A stretch of 64,000 nt of DNA from Bacteroides caecigallinarum (GTDB taxonomy: Bacteria > Bacteroidota > Bacteroidia > Bacteroidales > Bacteroidaceae), in contig NZ_JACJLE010000011.1 of assembly GCF_016901995.1 (NCBI RefSeq), positions 16,987 to 80,986 of the forward strand, in the 5' to 3' direction. The translations under genes were made by a program, and so were the position numbers. Below are positions 53,439 through 61,776 of this stretch, piece after piece. The notes beneath the pieces were generated by a model. That model did not search any database. It was not told the origin of the DNA and was given only the letters and a program-made list of their open reading frames with translations. Each line of letters starts with the position of its first letter. Positions within the stretch are counted from its first letter, which is position 1.

Positions 53439-54473
53439 ATGCACGAAGGAAACAGAACAGAAATTTCCACTTTGGGAGAATTCGGACTGATAAAACATCT
53501 GACCGACAATATAAAGTTAGTAAACAACGAAACAAAATACGGTATCGGCGATGATGCTGCCGTTTTGGAATATAACGACCGTCAGGTGCTCGTTACTACA
53601 GACCTGCTGATGGAAGGTGTACATTTCGATTTGGTATATACACCGTTGAAACATCTGGGATATAAGTCGGCAATGGTAAACTTCTCCGACATATACGCAA
53701 TGAACGGAACACCGAAGCAGATAACAGTATCGCTTGCAGTATCAAAAAGATTCTGTATTGAAGATCTGGAAGATTTCTACGAAGGATTGAAACTGGCATG
53801 TCAGCTGCATAATGTTGACATAGTGGGTGGCGACACCACTTCATCTGTAACAGGACTTGCCATCTCTATTACATGTATAGGTGAAGCAAGAAAAGAAGAC
53901 GTGGTCTATCGTAACGGCGCAAAGGAAACAGACCTTATCTGCGTGACAGGCGACCTTGGAGCTTCATATATGGGACTCCAGCTTATGGAACGCGAAAAGG
54001 CTGTATTCAACGGTAGCAAGGATGTACAACCAGACTTTGCAGGAAAAGAATATCTACTGGAAAGATTCCTTAAACCGGAAGCAAGAAAAGACATCATTGA
54101 GGAACTGGCAAAAGCCGGTATCAAACCTACTGCAATGATGGATATTTCAGACGGACTTTCATCTGAACTGATGCATATATGCAGCCAGAGCAAATGCGGA
54201 TGTCGCGTTTATGAAGAACGTATTCCTATAGACTATCAGACAGCCGTTATGGCAGAAGAGTTCAACATGAACCTCAGCACTTGTGCCTTGAACGGAGGAG
54301 AAGACTATGAACTTCTTTTCACTGTTCCACTGACTATGCACGAAGCAGTTTCACAGATAAAGGATGTGAAAGTGATTGGTCACATCACAAAAGAAGAACT
54401 AGGCTGTGCGCTCGTGACAAGAGACGGCAACGAGCTTGAACTTAAAGCTCAGGGATGGAACCCTTTGAAATAA
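53439..54473 (+). CDS. thiL: Thiamine-monophosphate kinase
   Basis: A 344-residue enzyme making thiamine diphosphate. It has the family's N-terminal GIGDDAAVLE, SDIYAMNGTP, GGDTTSS and CVTGDLGASYMG motifs, and MDISDGLSSELMHIC. It ends the sppA operon and is followed by a strong terminator. The rest of the thiamine pathway is not in the window. Confidence 0.93.
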   Translation: MHEGNRTEISTLGEFGLIKHLTDNIKLVNNETKYGIGDDAAVLEYNDRQVLVTTDLLMEGVHFDLVYTPLKHLGYKSAMVNFSDIYAMNGTPKQITVSLAVSKRFCIEDLEDFYEGLKLACQLHNVDIVGGDTTSSVTGLAISITCIGEARKEDVVYRNGAKETDLICVTGDLGASYMGLQLMEREKAVFNGSKDVQPDFAGKEYLLERFLKPEARKDIIEELAKAGIKPTAMMDISDGLSSELMHICSQSKCGCRVYEERIPIDYQTAVMAEEFNMNLSTCALNGGEDYELLFTVPLTMHEAVSQIKDVKVIGHITKEELGCALVTRDGNELELKAQGWNPLK

Positions 54474-54500
54474 AAATACCATTATAATTTAGACTGATTT

Positions 54501-54550
54501 AAATGTCAGCGATACTTATAAAAGAGTGTTGCTGACATTTTTTTTTATTT
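54501..54550 (+). terminator. Strong terminator after thiL
   Basis: Perfect 10-bp arms AAATGTCAGC (54501-54510) and GCTGACATTT (54531-54540) with more pairing inside the loop, followed by a long T-rich run. Confidence 0.92.
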
Positions 54551-54656
54551 TTTTTCGTAGGGGCATAGGGGTTTTCCAATAAACCTGCGTTATGTCAGTG
54601 AAAGAAACAAAGAAATAAACAAAAATTGAATACTAACTTACTAAACTATTTAAATT

Positions 54657-55280
54657 ATGAAACTGAAATTTTTAGCATTGTCTTTATTAATGGTAGCTGG
54701 TGTAAACATGGTTAACGCACAGAACTCAACCAAAGATTACGTATCGGAAGACAGAAAACATGATATCCGCCTGTCTGTAAGCGACGGACTGACACAAGGA
54801 ACTTCGGACATTTTAGGAATGGGTATCGCTGATGCTGTATTAGGATCAAAACGTTCCGACAGTAAAACAAGCCTCACTTACGGATTTGGATACCGTTACA
54901 GCATCAACCGCTTCAGATTAGGTGCAGACCTCGGATTCGGAATGACAACAAGCAAGCTTGCATTGGCAGGAGAAAACTCTCCATCAATAAAGGAAAAGGA
55001 TTTGAGATTCCTGGTTCTTCCTACTGCTGAATTCGTTTACTTCAAGCGCAGACTGGTAGAGCTTTACGGTTCGGCTGCAGCAGGTGTAAACTTGTCAAGA
55101 CATTCAGAAACAGCATTGGCTAAAAACGCGACAGCAGGCAAATCAACATTAAATACAGACTTTGCATACCAGGTAAACCCTATAGCTCTGAGAGTAGGTA
55201 ACGACCGTGTAGGAGGATTCGTTGAAGCAGGTCTTGGAACTAAAGGATTCGTAACTGCCGGTGTAAGCTTCAAATTCTAA
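54657..55280 (+). CDS. Small outer-membrane beta-barrel protein
   Basis: A 207-residue protein with a signal peptide (about 1-21, ending VNAQ). It has a series of alternating amphipathic strands, for example LTYGFGYRYSI, FRLGADLGFGM and LYGSAAAGVNL, and ends in AGVSFKF with a terminal Phe. That is typical of an outer-membrane barrel. No specific family or substrate is recognised. It has a 180-base upstream region and its own terminator, so it is probably monocistronic. Confidence 0.82.
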   Translation: MKLKFLALSLLMVAGVNMVNAQNSTKDYVSEDRKHDIRLSVSDGLTQGTSDILGMGIADAVLGSKRSDSKTSLTYGFGYRYSINRFRLGADLGFGMTTSKLALAGENSPSIKEKDLRFLVLPTAEFVYFKRRLVELYGSAAAGVNLSRHSETALAKNATAGKSTLNTDFAYQVNPIALRVGNDRVGGFVEAGLGTKGFVTAGVSFKF

Positions 55281-55345
55281 ACAACACAATATCTAAACAG
55301 CTTGACTAAGCTTTTCACAAAAACTTTACTACTCTTTCTAACTAG

Positions 55346-55380
55346 AATAAGGGTGTGCCATTCGGTACATCCTTATTTGA
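55346..55380 (+). terminator. Terminator after the outer-membrane protein gene
   Basis: Fourteen-base arms (55346-55359 and 55364-55377), including two G-T pairs, with a 4-base loop. The T-run after it is short and interrupted. Confidence 0.7.
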
Positions 55381-55493
55381 TTTATAGCCTTCCTTAAATA
55401 CACTGCCGGCACTATAATCCACAACTTCATAATATTTGAAATACTGTTTTACCGTCAAAAAATCACTTTTTATTAAATTTTTCTTCAAAAAGA

Positions 55494-55524
55494 TTTGGTA
55501 GTATAAAAAAAATGCCTACCTTTG
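55494..55524 (+). promoter_or_regulatory. tRNA-Phe promoter
   Basis: TTTG (55494-55497), 19 bases, TACCTTTG (55517-55524): a full match to the Bacteroidetes housekeeping promoter, about 21 bases before the mature tRNA. Confidence 0.85.
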
Positions 55525-55545
55525 CAACCGCAAACGAGAAACAAC

Positions 55546-55618
55546 GGTGCCATAGCTCAGTTGGTAGAGCAAAGGACTGAAAATCCTTGTGTCCCCGGTT
55601 CGATTCCTGGTGGCACCA
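55546..55618 (+). tRNA. tRNA-Phe (GAA)
   Basis: A 73-base cloverleaf. The acceptor stem GGTGCCA/TGGCACC is perfect, with discriminator A. The D arm has the GTTGGTAGAGC pattern, the anticodon loop CTGAAAA carries GAA, and the T arm contains GGTTCGATTCC. CCA is not encoded. The integrase gene that starts 122 bases downstream indicates that this tRNA is the attachment site of the adjoining element, with the gene kept intact. Confidence 0.97.
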
Positions 55619-55628
55619 CTGATAATCA

Positions 55629-55660
55629 AGCAGTTACATTAATTTGTAGCTGCTTTTTCC
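55629..55660 (+). terminator. Terminator after tRNA-Phe
   Basis: Ten-base arms (55629-55638 and 55645-55654, one G-T pair) with a 6-base loop, followed by TTTTCC. It is probably brought in by the element, since it lies past the attachment site. Confidence 0.8.
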
Positions 55661-55708
55661 TTTATATCTCCACTTGTTTTTCTCCAAAACTACCGTTTTT
55701 TAACCACA

Positions 55709-55731
55709 GAGTTAAACCATGAGTTAAACCA
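55709..55731 (+). repeat. Direct repeat GAGTTAAACCA x2, candidate integrase arm sites
   Basis: GAGTTAAACCA at 55709-55719 and 55721-55731, a 12-bp step, between the tRNA and integrase start. AGTTAAACCAAGAA recurs inside the integrase gene at 56040-56053. This is a plausible arm-type binding site; function is inferred. Confidence 0.45.
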
Positions 55732-55740
55732 AGAAACATC

Positions 55741-56940
55741 ATGGCTGAAACTATTAACGTACTGTGTTACAAGTCAAAAACTCTTAGTAACGGTGAACAC
55801 CCATTAATGATTCGTATCTGCAAGAATGGAAAGAAGAAGTATGTCAGTCTTGGACTGTCAGTAAAAGCAGAGCATTGGAACTTTGAAAAAAACATTCCAA
55901 AGCCTAATTGTCCCAACAGGGAACACATAAACATACTCATTGCCAACAAGAAAAAGGAATACGAAGCAGAGATAGTTAAACTGAAATCAGAGGATAAACT
56001 GTTTACTGCCAATACTTTAAATGACAGAATTACAAGTTCAGTTAAACCAAGAACAGTAGAAGAAACATTCAAAGAATACATTTCGCTTTTAAAGGAAGAA
56101 AACAGACGGGGATATATGCTTTCAGTACAACAAGTGTACAATTCACTGATAAAGTACAACAGACATTTAGACCTTTATTTCACAGACTTGGATTCTGCAT
56201 GGCTAAAGAAATATGAAGCATGGCTCAGAAACAACGGACTTGCAGAGAATACCATTGGAATACGTTTCAGAACATTACGCACCATCTACAACTATGCCAT
56301 AGAGAAAGGCATCGTACAGGCTGAATACTATCCTTTTAAGAAATACAAGGTTTCCAAGTTGAACCAAGAAACCGCTAAAAGGGCATTGAGCAAAGAGGAT
56401 ATAGATAAAATCCTGCATTATCAATCCAAAAACAGATTCATGCGTCTGCCAATAGACCTGTTTGCATTTACCTATTATGCAGGTGGAATAAACTTTGTGG
56501 ATATTGCCAACCTCACTAAAGACAATATCATTGACAATAGGATTATTTATAAAAGGTGCAAGACTGGAAAACTAATAAAACTGCCATTGACACAACAAGC
56601 AAAGGAAATCATAAGCAAGTACCACAACCCCAATAGTCCTTATCTATTTCCTATATTTTCAGCACAGCATATCACGGAACAGCAGAAAGCAAACAGGTTG
56701 CACAAGGTTATCACCAACGTAAACAAAAGATTGAAGCAGATAGGCGAAGAACTGAAACTGCCAATATCCATTACGACATACGTTGCAAGGCACAGCCAAG
56801 CTACCATAATGAAGAAAGCAGGTGTTTCAACAGCTATAATAGGTCAGATAATGGGACACAGTTCAGAAAGGGTAACACAGATTTATTTAGATAGCTTCGA
56901 TAATGAGCAGATTAACGACGCAATGAAGAACTTACTTTAA
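55741..56940 (+). CDS. int: Tyrosine-type site-specific integrase
   Basis: A 399-residue integrase of the Bacteroidetes type. An N-terminal arm-binding domain (about 1-95, with NGKKKYVSLGLSVKAEHWN) and a SAM-like core-binding domain (about 105-200) precede the catalytic domain (about 210-399). The last motifs are clear: YVARHSQAT with the second arginine, GHSSERVTQIYLDSF with His and the Tyr nucleophile. At the place of the first catalytic arginine the sequence reads AGGINFVDIANL, so that residue is not obvious. Its position next to tRNA-Phe makes it the integration enzyme of the element. Confidence 0.92.
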   Translation: MAETINVLCYKSKTLSNGEHPLMIRICKNGKKKYVSLGLSVKAEHWNFEKNIPKPNCPNREHINILIANKKKEYEAEIVKLKSEDKLFTANTLNDRITSSVKPRTVEETFKEYISLLKEENRRGYMLSVQQVYNSLIKYNRHLDLYFTDLDSAWLKKYEAWLRNNGLAENTIGIRFRTLRTIYNYAIEKGIVQAEYYPFKKYKVSKLNQETAKRALSKEDIDKILHYQSKNRFMRLPIDLFAFTYYAGGINFVDIANLTKDNIIDNRIIYKRCKTGKLIKLPLTQQAKEIISKYHNPNSPYLFPIFSAQHITEQQKANRLHKVITNVNKRLKQIGEELKLPISITTYVARHSQATIMKKAGVSTAIIGQIMGHSSERVTQIYLDSFDNEQINDAMKNLL

Positions 56941-56950
56941 CTTATACAAC

Positions 56951-56985
56951 CTCATTCTTGAAAAAAGAGTGAGTTTTTTTCTTTT
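56951..56985 (+). terminator. Terminator after the integrase
   Basis: CTCATTCTT (56951-56959) pairs with AAGAGTGAG (56965-56973), with one G-T pair, followed by a long T-run. Confidence 0.85.
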
Positions 56986-57072
56986 TTATACCTGATTGAG
57001 AATCAGCTATTTCATTACCGTAAAATGAAAATGGCTCATTTTTTATTCACTAAGTTACTTTCAGCTTCGCTA

Positions 57073-57080
57073 TACTTTTG
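57073..57080 (+). promoter_or_regulatory. -7 element of the ParB/DGQHR gene
   Basis: TACTTTTG matches TAnnTTTG. It lies inside the possible extension of the downstream frame and supports translation from 57163, with a leader of about 75 bases. Confidence 0.6.
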
Positions 57081-57162
57081 CGTCATAATCAGAAAGCCAA
57101 GCGCGCATAAGTTGAATGATTACAAGGAAACGGAATATAAACAAATAAAAAAAAGAAAGAAA

Positions 57163-58140
57163 ATGGAAACAATTAAAAATCTCAACAGTGATAATATGAA
57201 CATAGTAGATAACAATAAAAACGGAAATGGCATGAAAAGATTGAACTTGCTCTTTATTGAGGGTAACAGACAGAAAATTGATAAAACCAACGTAAAAGAA
57301 GCCTACTTGAAAATAAAGGAATATGGCTTTATAAAATCTATGGCACTGGAGTACGTTCCAATGGATAAGGCTAAATCCAAGATTGGCAACAAGGCTCTAT
57401 TTAAGGCTACTGTAATTCGCAAGACTGGAGAGGGAGAACCTACAATTTCCAACTTTGACATAAGGACTGAAACGGTTAAGCCCGAAGAATACGATAACTA
57501 TGACGGTGTTTGCGTGGACGGTCAGCACCGTACATTAGCACTCCTTTTTAGTAACTTACAGAATGAGGAAGTCACTTATGCAGAAGCTGAAATACCTCAA
57601 AACATGGATATTCTTGCTTATGTCGCAATACGCAATAATGGAAAGCCGTGGAAAAACAATGACTTCACCCATTCAGGAATTGCTACTAACAACAAAGAGA
57701 TAGACCATATACTCACTAAATGCAAAAGTAGTAAGATTGAGGATACTTTCTTTTATTCCATTTATACCCTCACTACAAGCACGTTGAAAGCCAAACAGAT
57801 AAAAGCTCTACAACAAGGCTATAAAAAGATTCAGGATTTTAAGAAACTGCAACTTTCACCTATAACAACAGAAATGGGAGATAAAGTTATGGAAACGATA
57901 CAAGCGAATAAAACATTTACATCTGACCGCTGCAACGGTCGATTTGGAACAGCCCTAAAAAAGTTCTATATAGATAACAATCAGGACTTTCAGACATTGC
58001 TTGATGTGATTGCCCTTATAGACAACGATATATGGGAAAACCATTTTACTGCGGAGAAAGGGCACTCAATGGAAATAGCAGCTTATACAGATGCCCTACA
58101 ATCTGTTTGGCTGGAATATCAAGGTACGACACAAAATTGA
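57163..58140 (+). CDS. ParB/DGQHR-type nuclease-like protein
   Basis: A 325-residue protein. The frame opens at 57025, upstream of the promoter, so ATG 57163 after an A-rich stretch is chosen. The motif VCVDGQHRTLAL (about 130-141) is the hallmark of ParB-like/DGQHR proteins, and NNGKPWKNNDF follows as in related proteins of Bacteroidetes mobile elements. The N-terminal part resembles the ParB pattern, with a GFIKSM-type segment. Possible roles are DNA binding or nicking during replication or transfer, or a defence cargo function; the sequence does not decide. The helicase-like gene follows. Confidence 0.7.
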   Translation: METIKNLNSDNMNIVDNNKNGNGMKRLNLLFIEGNRQKIDKTNVKEAYLKIKEYGFIKSMALEYVPMDKAKSKIGNKALFKATVIRKTGEGEPTISNFDIRTETVKPEEYDNYDGVCVDGQHRTLALLFSNLQNEEVTYAEAEIPQNMDILAYVAIRNNGKPWKNNDFTHSGIATNNKEIDHILTKCKSSKIEDTFFYSIYTLTTSTLKAKQIKALQQGYKKIQDFKKLQLSPITTEMGDKVMETIQANKTFTSDRCNGRFGTALKKFYIDNNQDFQTLLDVIALIDNDIWENHFTAEKGHSMEIAAYTDALQSVWLEYQGTTQN

Positions 58141-58174
58141 ATACATAAATGCAACAAAACATGAGAATCTAAGA

Positions 58175-58233
58175 ATAGGTAGAATTTTGGAGAATGGCTA
58201 TATACAAGCGAATTTTTCCCATTTTCTACCTAT
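58175..58233. repeat. AGGTAGAA inverted repeat upstream of the helicase-like gene
   Basis: ATAGGTAGAA (58175-58184) and TTCTACCTAT (58224-58233) form perfect 10-bp arms around 39 bases. A related pair with the same AGGTAG core lies at 62470-62528 in the same element. A purine-rich ribosome-binding-like AAGGAGAAG just before the next start codon is unusual for this phylum. Confidence 0.55.
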
Positions 58234-58278
58234 CCTGAAAAATCAAGTAGAATGCACTTTTAATATAAAGGAGAAGAT

Positions 58279-60123
58279 ATGGAGATAAAAGAAGCTATCA
58301 TTAAAAAAGGAGAATGGTTACTTGACGCATTAAAACGCATCGGTTATGACCTGATACCCACAAATACCATTCTTGACAAGACTTTAACAGGTTTGGGTGC
58401 GACCCATAGTGAAATACATTCAAAACGTAATTCCATAATCATAGAGCCTAATGTTACAGTTATACTTGGCAAGTTGAATAACAATGAAAACTTGGAAGCA
58501 GTTTATGAGAAATGTACACCTTATAATATAAAGAAGTACCTACAAATGGATATTCCATACAAGAAGATACTTTGCACCCCTGAAAGTTTCCATAAGATAC
58601 GAAAGGCAGCAGAAGAATTAAGAATCAACATCTATAAAGAATATTTCTGCCTGTTTGACGAGTGCGAGAAAGTCACACAGGATATTGATTACAGAAGAAA
58701 AATAGCACAACCTATCTATGACTTCTTTAAATTTGAAAACAAGGCATTTGTTTCTGCCACACCTTTACCCATGACGCATAAGGAATTTGAACGACAGAAA
58801 TTTCAGAAAATAAAAATAAAGCCTGAATATGACTATAAGAAAGACTTGGAGCTGATTGTAACTAACAGCTATTATAAGAGATTGAAAAAAGTGCTTGACG
58901 GCATGAAAGACAGTAAATGTGTCTGTATCTTTTTTAATGTGACGGACGGAATCAATGAAATTATAGAGAATCTTGGCATAACTGATTATAAGATATTCTG
59001 TTCACAAAAGAGTGTGGATAAGCTAATGAAAAAAGGAATAAGCAAAGCCCATTCTATGATAGATTATCCATTAGCAAAATACAACTTCTTCACTTGCCGT
59101 TTCTATTCAGGGTTGGATATAGTGCTTAGAAAATGCAAACCTGATATTATTATGCTAACAGATTTTAGTAGTGCAAATTGGACGATGATAGACCCTTTCA
59201 CAGAAGCTATACAAATACAGGGCAGATTCAGAAAGACCAAGAAAAATGATAATGTTACTTATAACTCACTAACCCATATCTCAACTATCAATCCTGAAAT
59301 GAGAATCAGAAGTAAGGAAGAATTAGATATAAGAATCCATCAGTTTATAGATGATTATAATATACTGAAAGAAAGACACGATAAGGAAATTGATTACATA
59401 AGAAAAGAAGCCATATTTGACGATATGAAAGGTTTAAAATATCAAGAACTGATAGATGAAAAAGGTGAAATAAATTCTTTTTCAATAGATAACCTTTATA
59501 ATGAAGAACGTGTTAAATCCTATTATATTTCAGCACAGACTTTATATCAAGCCTATAAAGATACAGGATTCTTTAATGTTACACTAAATGACGTTACAGA
59601 GTGTGTTGGTGATGATGATATAAGGAAACTCAACACAACCAAACAAGCAATAGAAAGAAGAAAGATACTTGTGCAACTCTTAGACAAGATTCATAATGAT
59701 TTTGAAAATGGCAGAATCAGTTTTGAGGATAAGGATAGCTATATCAAGTTATTAGGTGAACAAACAGATGCACAATATACCATTAATACTTATATGAAAA
59801 TTGGAAAGGTGGGAATTGAAAATGCGCAATATCAGAAAGAAAAAATAGACAAAGCTATCAACCAATACGAAAAAGAACAGGCTGAAATCCTTAGATTCTC
59901 TCCTGAAGTGAAAAAAGCCATATATGAGGAATTTGAAATGAATGTCTATATAAACAAGAACGAAATAAAGAATACACTACAAGCTATATATGACGAATAT
60001 GGCATAAAATTTAAAGTAAAACAGGACACTATTAAAGATTACTACGATACAGACAACAGCGGCTCAATAAATGGTGGCTCATATAAACTTACAGCTTTTA
60101 AATTCAGTTTGGTAGATTTCTAG
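58279..60123 (+). CDS. SF2-helicase-like protein with altered Walker A
   Basis: A 614-residue protein. The order of motifs fits a superfamily 2 helicase: TLTGLGATHSE (about 35-45) in the Walker A place, FDECEK (DECE box, about 129-134), FVSATPLP (motif III, about 155-162) and IQIQGRFRKTK (motif VI, about 311-321). The Walker A lacks the usual GKT lysine (GxGAT instead). The C-terminal 280 residues are helical and charged and match nothing recognised. It may serve element replication, or form a functional pair with the ParB-like gene before it (138-base gap). It is AT-rich. Confidence 0.65.
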   Translation: MEIKEAIIKKGEWLLDALKRIGYDLIPTNTILDKTLTGLGATHSEIHSKRNSIIIEPNVTVILGKLNNNENLEAVYEKCTPYNIKKYLQMDIPYKKILCTPESFHKIRKAAEELRINIYKEYFCLFDECEKVTQDIDYRRKIAQPIYDFFKFENKAFVSATPLPMTHKEFERQKFQKIKIKPEYDYKKDLELIVTNSYYKRLKKVLDGMKDSKCVCIFFNVTDGINEIIENLGITDYKIFCSQKSVDKLMKKGISKAHSMIDYPLAKYNFFTCRFYSGLDIVLRKCKPDIIMLTDFSSANWTMIDPFTEAIQIQGRFRKTKKNDNVTYNSLTHISTINPEMRIRSKEELDIRIHQFIDDYNILKERHDKEIDYIRKEAIFDDMKGLKYQELIDEKGEINSFSIDNLYNEERVKSYYISAQTLYQAYKDTGFFNVTLNDVTECVGDDDIRKLNTTKQAIERRKILVQLLDKIHNDFENGRISFEDKDSYIKLLGEQTDAQYTINTYMKIGKVGIENAQYQKEKIDKAINQYEKEQAEILRFSPEVKKAIYEEFEMNVYINKNEIKNTLQAIYDEYGIKFKVKQDTIKDYYDTDNSGSINGGSYKLTAFKFSLVDF

Positions 60124-60164
60124 GCAGAGCCTATAAAGAGCAAAATTTTCAAAAAATATACCTC

Positions 60165-60193
60165 AACTCCATATTTAAAATGTGGAGTTTTTT
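60165..60193 (+). terminator. Terminator after the helicase-like gene
   Basis: AACTCCA (60165-60171) and TGGAGTT (60183-60189) with an 11-base loop, followed by TTTTTA. Confidence 0.75.
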
Positions 60194-60319
60194 ATGCCAA
60201 GAGAGTACACAAGTAACCAAATAAAGGAATTAATCTCCTATCTATTAAATAATTATCCCTACTATTACAGTGAATATAGCCAAACTCAAAAAATCAATAT
60301 AATAAGGAAATACACATAA
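60194..60319 (+). CDS. Possible 41-residue peptide
   Basis: A short open frame, ATG 60194 to TAA 60319, encoding a tyrosine-rich, basic peptide. It starts directly at the end of a terminator, so a transcript would have to come from elsewhere, and no promoter is seen. It may be chance. Confidence 0.2.
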   Translation: MPREYTSNQIKELISYLLNNYPYYYSEYSQTQKINIIRKYT

Positions 60320-60551
60320 TATCACTGATTTTACTTGATTTTTAATCAGATTGAAAAAGCATAAATAAAGGCACACACAATTATATACAGGTACTTACAA
60401 ATAAATCCCCCTATCTGTTACTTTGGTTACTGTCTTTTAAAATTATGATGATTACAGGCTCACGTGTTGACTACGTTTTCACTCCCCCTACCATACTTGA
60501 ACAAAAAGAGATAATAAAAACAATATTATTCACCATTTTAAATTTTAAAGT
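60320..60551. other. Gap before DUF3871
   Basis: AT-rich with no supported gene. TTACTTTG near 60418 resembles a -7 element but its first bases deviate. A 73-codon frame starting at 60445 overlaps DUF3871 in another frame and has no family likeness. Confidence 0.45.
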
Positions 60552-61574
60552 ATGGAAAATTTTATCTTATTGCCATCTAAGGCACAGAAAAGAAGTAGTG
60601 GTTTTAATCAGTATGCAGAAGACGCAACGATTATCACAGAAGAAACTACAAAAGTCCAGAAAGTAAATCATTTCATAGAAGCAAACACTATGGAGATTGA
60701 TTTACAGCATTTAAAGAGTGATTGCATAGTTCCAGTATTCAGTAAGGACAATGAGCTTACAATATCTCATAATGCCTTTATTGAAACAGTTTGGGATGCC
60801 GCAAACTCATTCTTTACAGGTGAAACGATAGAGAAACCAGATATTAGAGTTTCTCATATTATCAAAGGCAGAATACCAGAAGCAATCCATAAGCCTGCAA
60901 ACCAACTTTTGGAAAGTGACAAAACACAATACTTTGAAAGGATGATGTTTTGCATTGAAATTCCTACTATCTATGAAACGGTAGAAGGGAACAAACTCAC
61001 TCTTTCAGTAGGTGGCGTGCGTGCTTATAATCACATGAATCTCTACAGTAAGAAAACAGTAGAGAAATTCAAGGTTTTTATAGGATTCAAGAATATGGTA
61101 TGCTGCAATTTATGCGTTTCAACGGATGGATATTTGAGTAACTTGGAAGTTTCAAATACATGTGATTTATATCGTTCTGTCTTGGAAATGTTTCATGCCT
61201 ACAATCCTGCAAAACACATTCATTTAATGCAGCAGTTGGGAAATACCTGTATGAGTGAACACCAATTTGCACAGATTTTAGGAAAGATGCGCTTATATCA
61301 ATGTCTGCCACAAGGTTTTCAAAAGAGTATTCCACGTTTGCTTATTACTGATACACAGATTAATTCAGTAGCCAAAGCATACATACAGGATGAGAATTTT
61401 GGAAGTTTTGGCAATGACTTGAATATGTGGAAGTTTTATAATTTACTCACTGGAGCGAATAAAAGTAGCTACATAGATTCATTTTTAGACCGTTCCTTAA
61501 ATGCAACGGAAATAGCAACTGGAATAAATGAAGCATTACACGGTGACGAGCGTTACAAATGGTTTATTGATTAA
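60552..61574 (+). CDS. DUF3871 family protein
   Basis: A 340-residue protein of the DUF3871 family, known mainly from mobile elements of Bacteroidetes. The segment ETVWDAANSFFTGE (about 78-91), followed by KPDIRVSHIIKGRIPEAIHKPA, is characteristic, as is the LSVGGVRAYN region. No catalytic motif is evident and the function is unknown. It stands alone between two terminators, so it is an independent unit within the element. Confidence 0.85.
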   Translation: MENFILLPSKAQKRSSGFNQYAEDATIITEETTKVQKVNHFIEANTMEIDLQHLKSDCIVPVFSKDNELTISHNAFIETVWDAANSFFTGETIEKPDIRVSHIIKGRIPEAIHKPANQLLESDKTQYFERMMFCIEIPTIYETVEGNKLTLSVGGVRAYNHMNLYSKKTVEKFKVFIGFKNMVCCNLCVSTDGYLSNLEVSNTCDLYRSVLEMFHAYNPAKHIHLMQQLGNTCMSEHQFAQILGKMRLYQCLPQGFQKSIPRLLITDTQINSVAKAYIQDENFGSFGNDLNMWKFYNLLTGANKSSYIDSFLDRSLNATEIATGINEALHGDERYKWFID

Positions 61575-61583
61575 TTAATCTTT

Positions 61584-61626
61584 AAATGGAGGATATTCTA
61601 TAAAATGAGTATTCTCCATTTTTTCT
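61584..61626 (+). terminator. Terminator after DUF3871
   Basis: AAATGGAG (61584-61591) and CTCCATTT (61614-61621), followed by TTTTC. The next bases CTACTACTAAAG resemble the stretch after the hairpin at 62532-62588. Confidence 0.75.
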
Positions 61627-61641
61627 ACTACTAAAGATTTT

Positions 61642-61776
61642 ATGAATCAGAAGAATTTCAAAATTATGAGTTTGGCTATATTATTCTTATTTGTACTAAT
61701 AATATTGCTTTTCGTCTGTCCTACATTTGCGTTTTTTATAGTAGGGCTATTCTTTTATTTATCAGACAATCACTAA
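61642..61776 (+). CDS. 44-residue hydrophobic membrane peptide
   Basis: ATG 61642 to TAA 61776. After six polar residues the peptide is almost entirely hydrophobic, forming one long or two short membrane helices (about 9-40, with a Cys-Pro break at 26-27), and ends in SDNH. The stop codon overlaps a possible ATG of the recombinase frame (TAATG). Small membrane peptides of this type can be toxins, holin-like proteins or regulators; nothing here decides. Confidence 0.45.
   Translation: MNQKNFKIMSLAILFLFVLIILLFVCPTFAFFIVGLFFYLSDNH

Noticed and set aside
53439..54473. TPP riboswitch near thiL
   Set aside because: No THI-box-like sequence is present upstream, and thiL is inside an operon 14 bases after the preceding gene.
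57025..57162. Upstream extension of the ParB/DGQHR gene
   Set aside because: The -7 element at 57073-57080 lies inside it, and the added residues look like translated promoter DNA.
58091..58288. 65-codon frame bridging the ParB-like and helicase-like genes
   Set aside because: It runs across the end of one gene, the AGGTAG hairpin and the start of the next; likely chance.
60445..60666. 73-codon frame before DUF3871
   Set aside because: It overlaps the better-supported DUF3871 gene in another frame and shows no family likeness.
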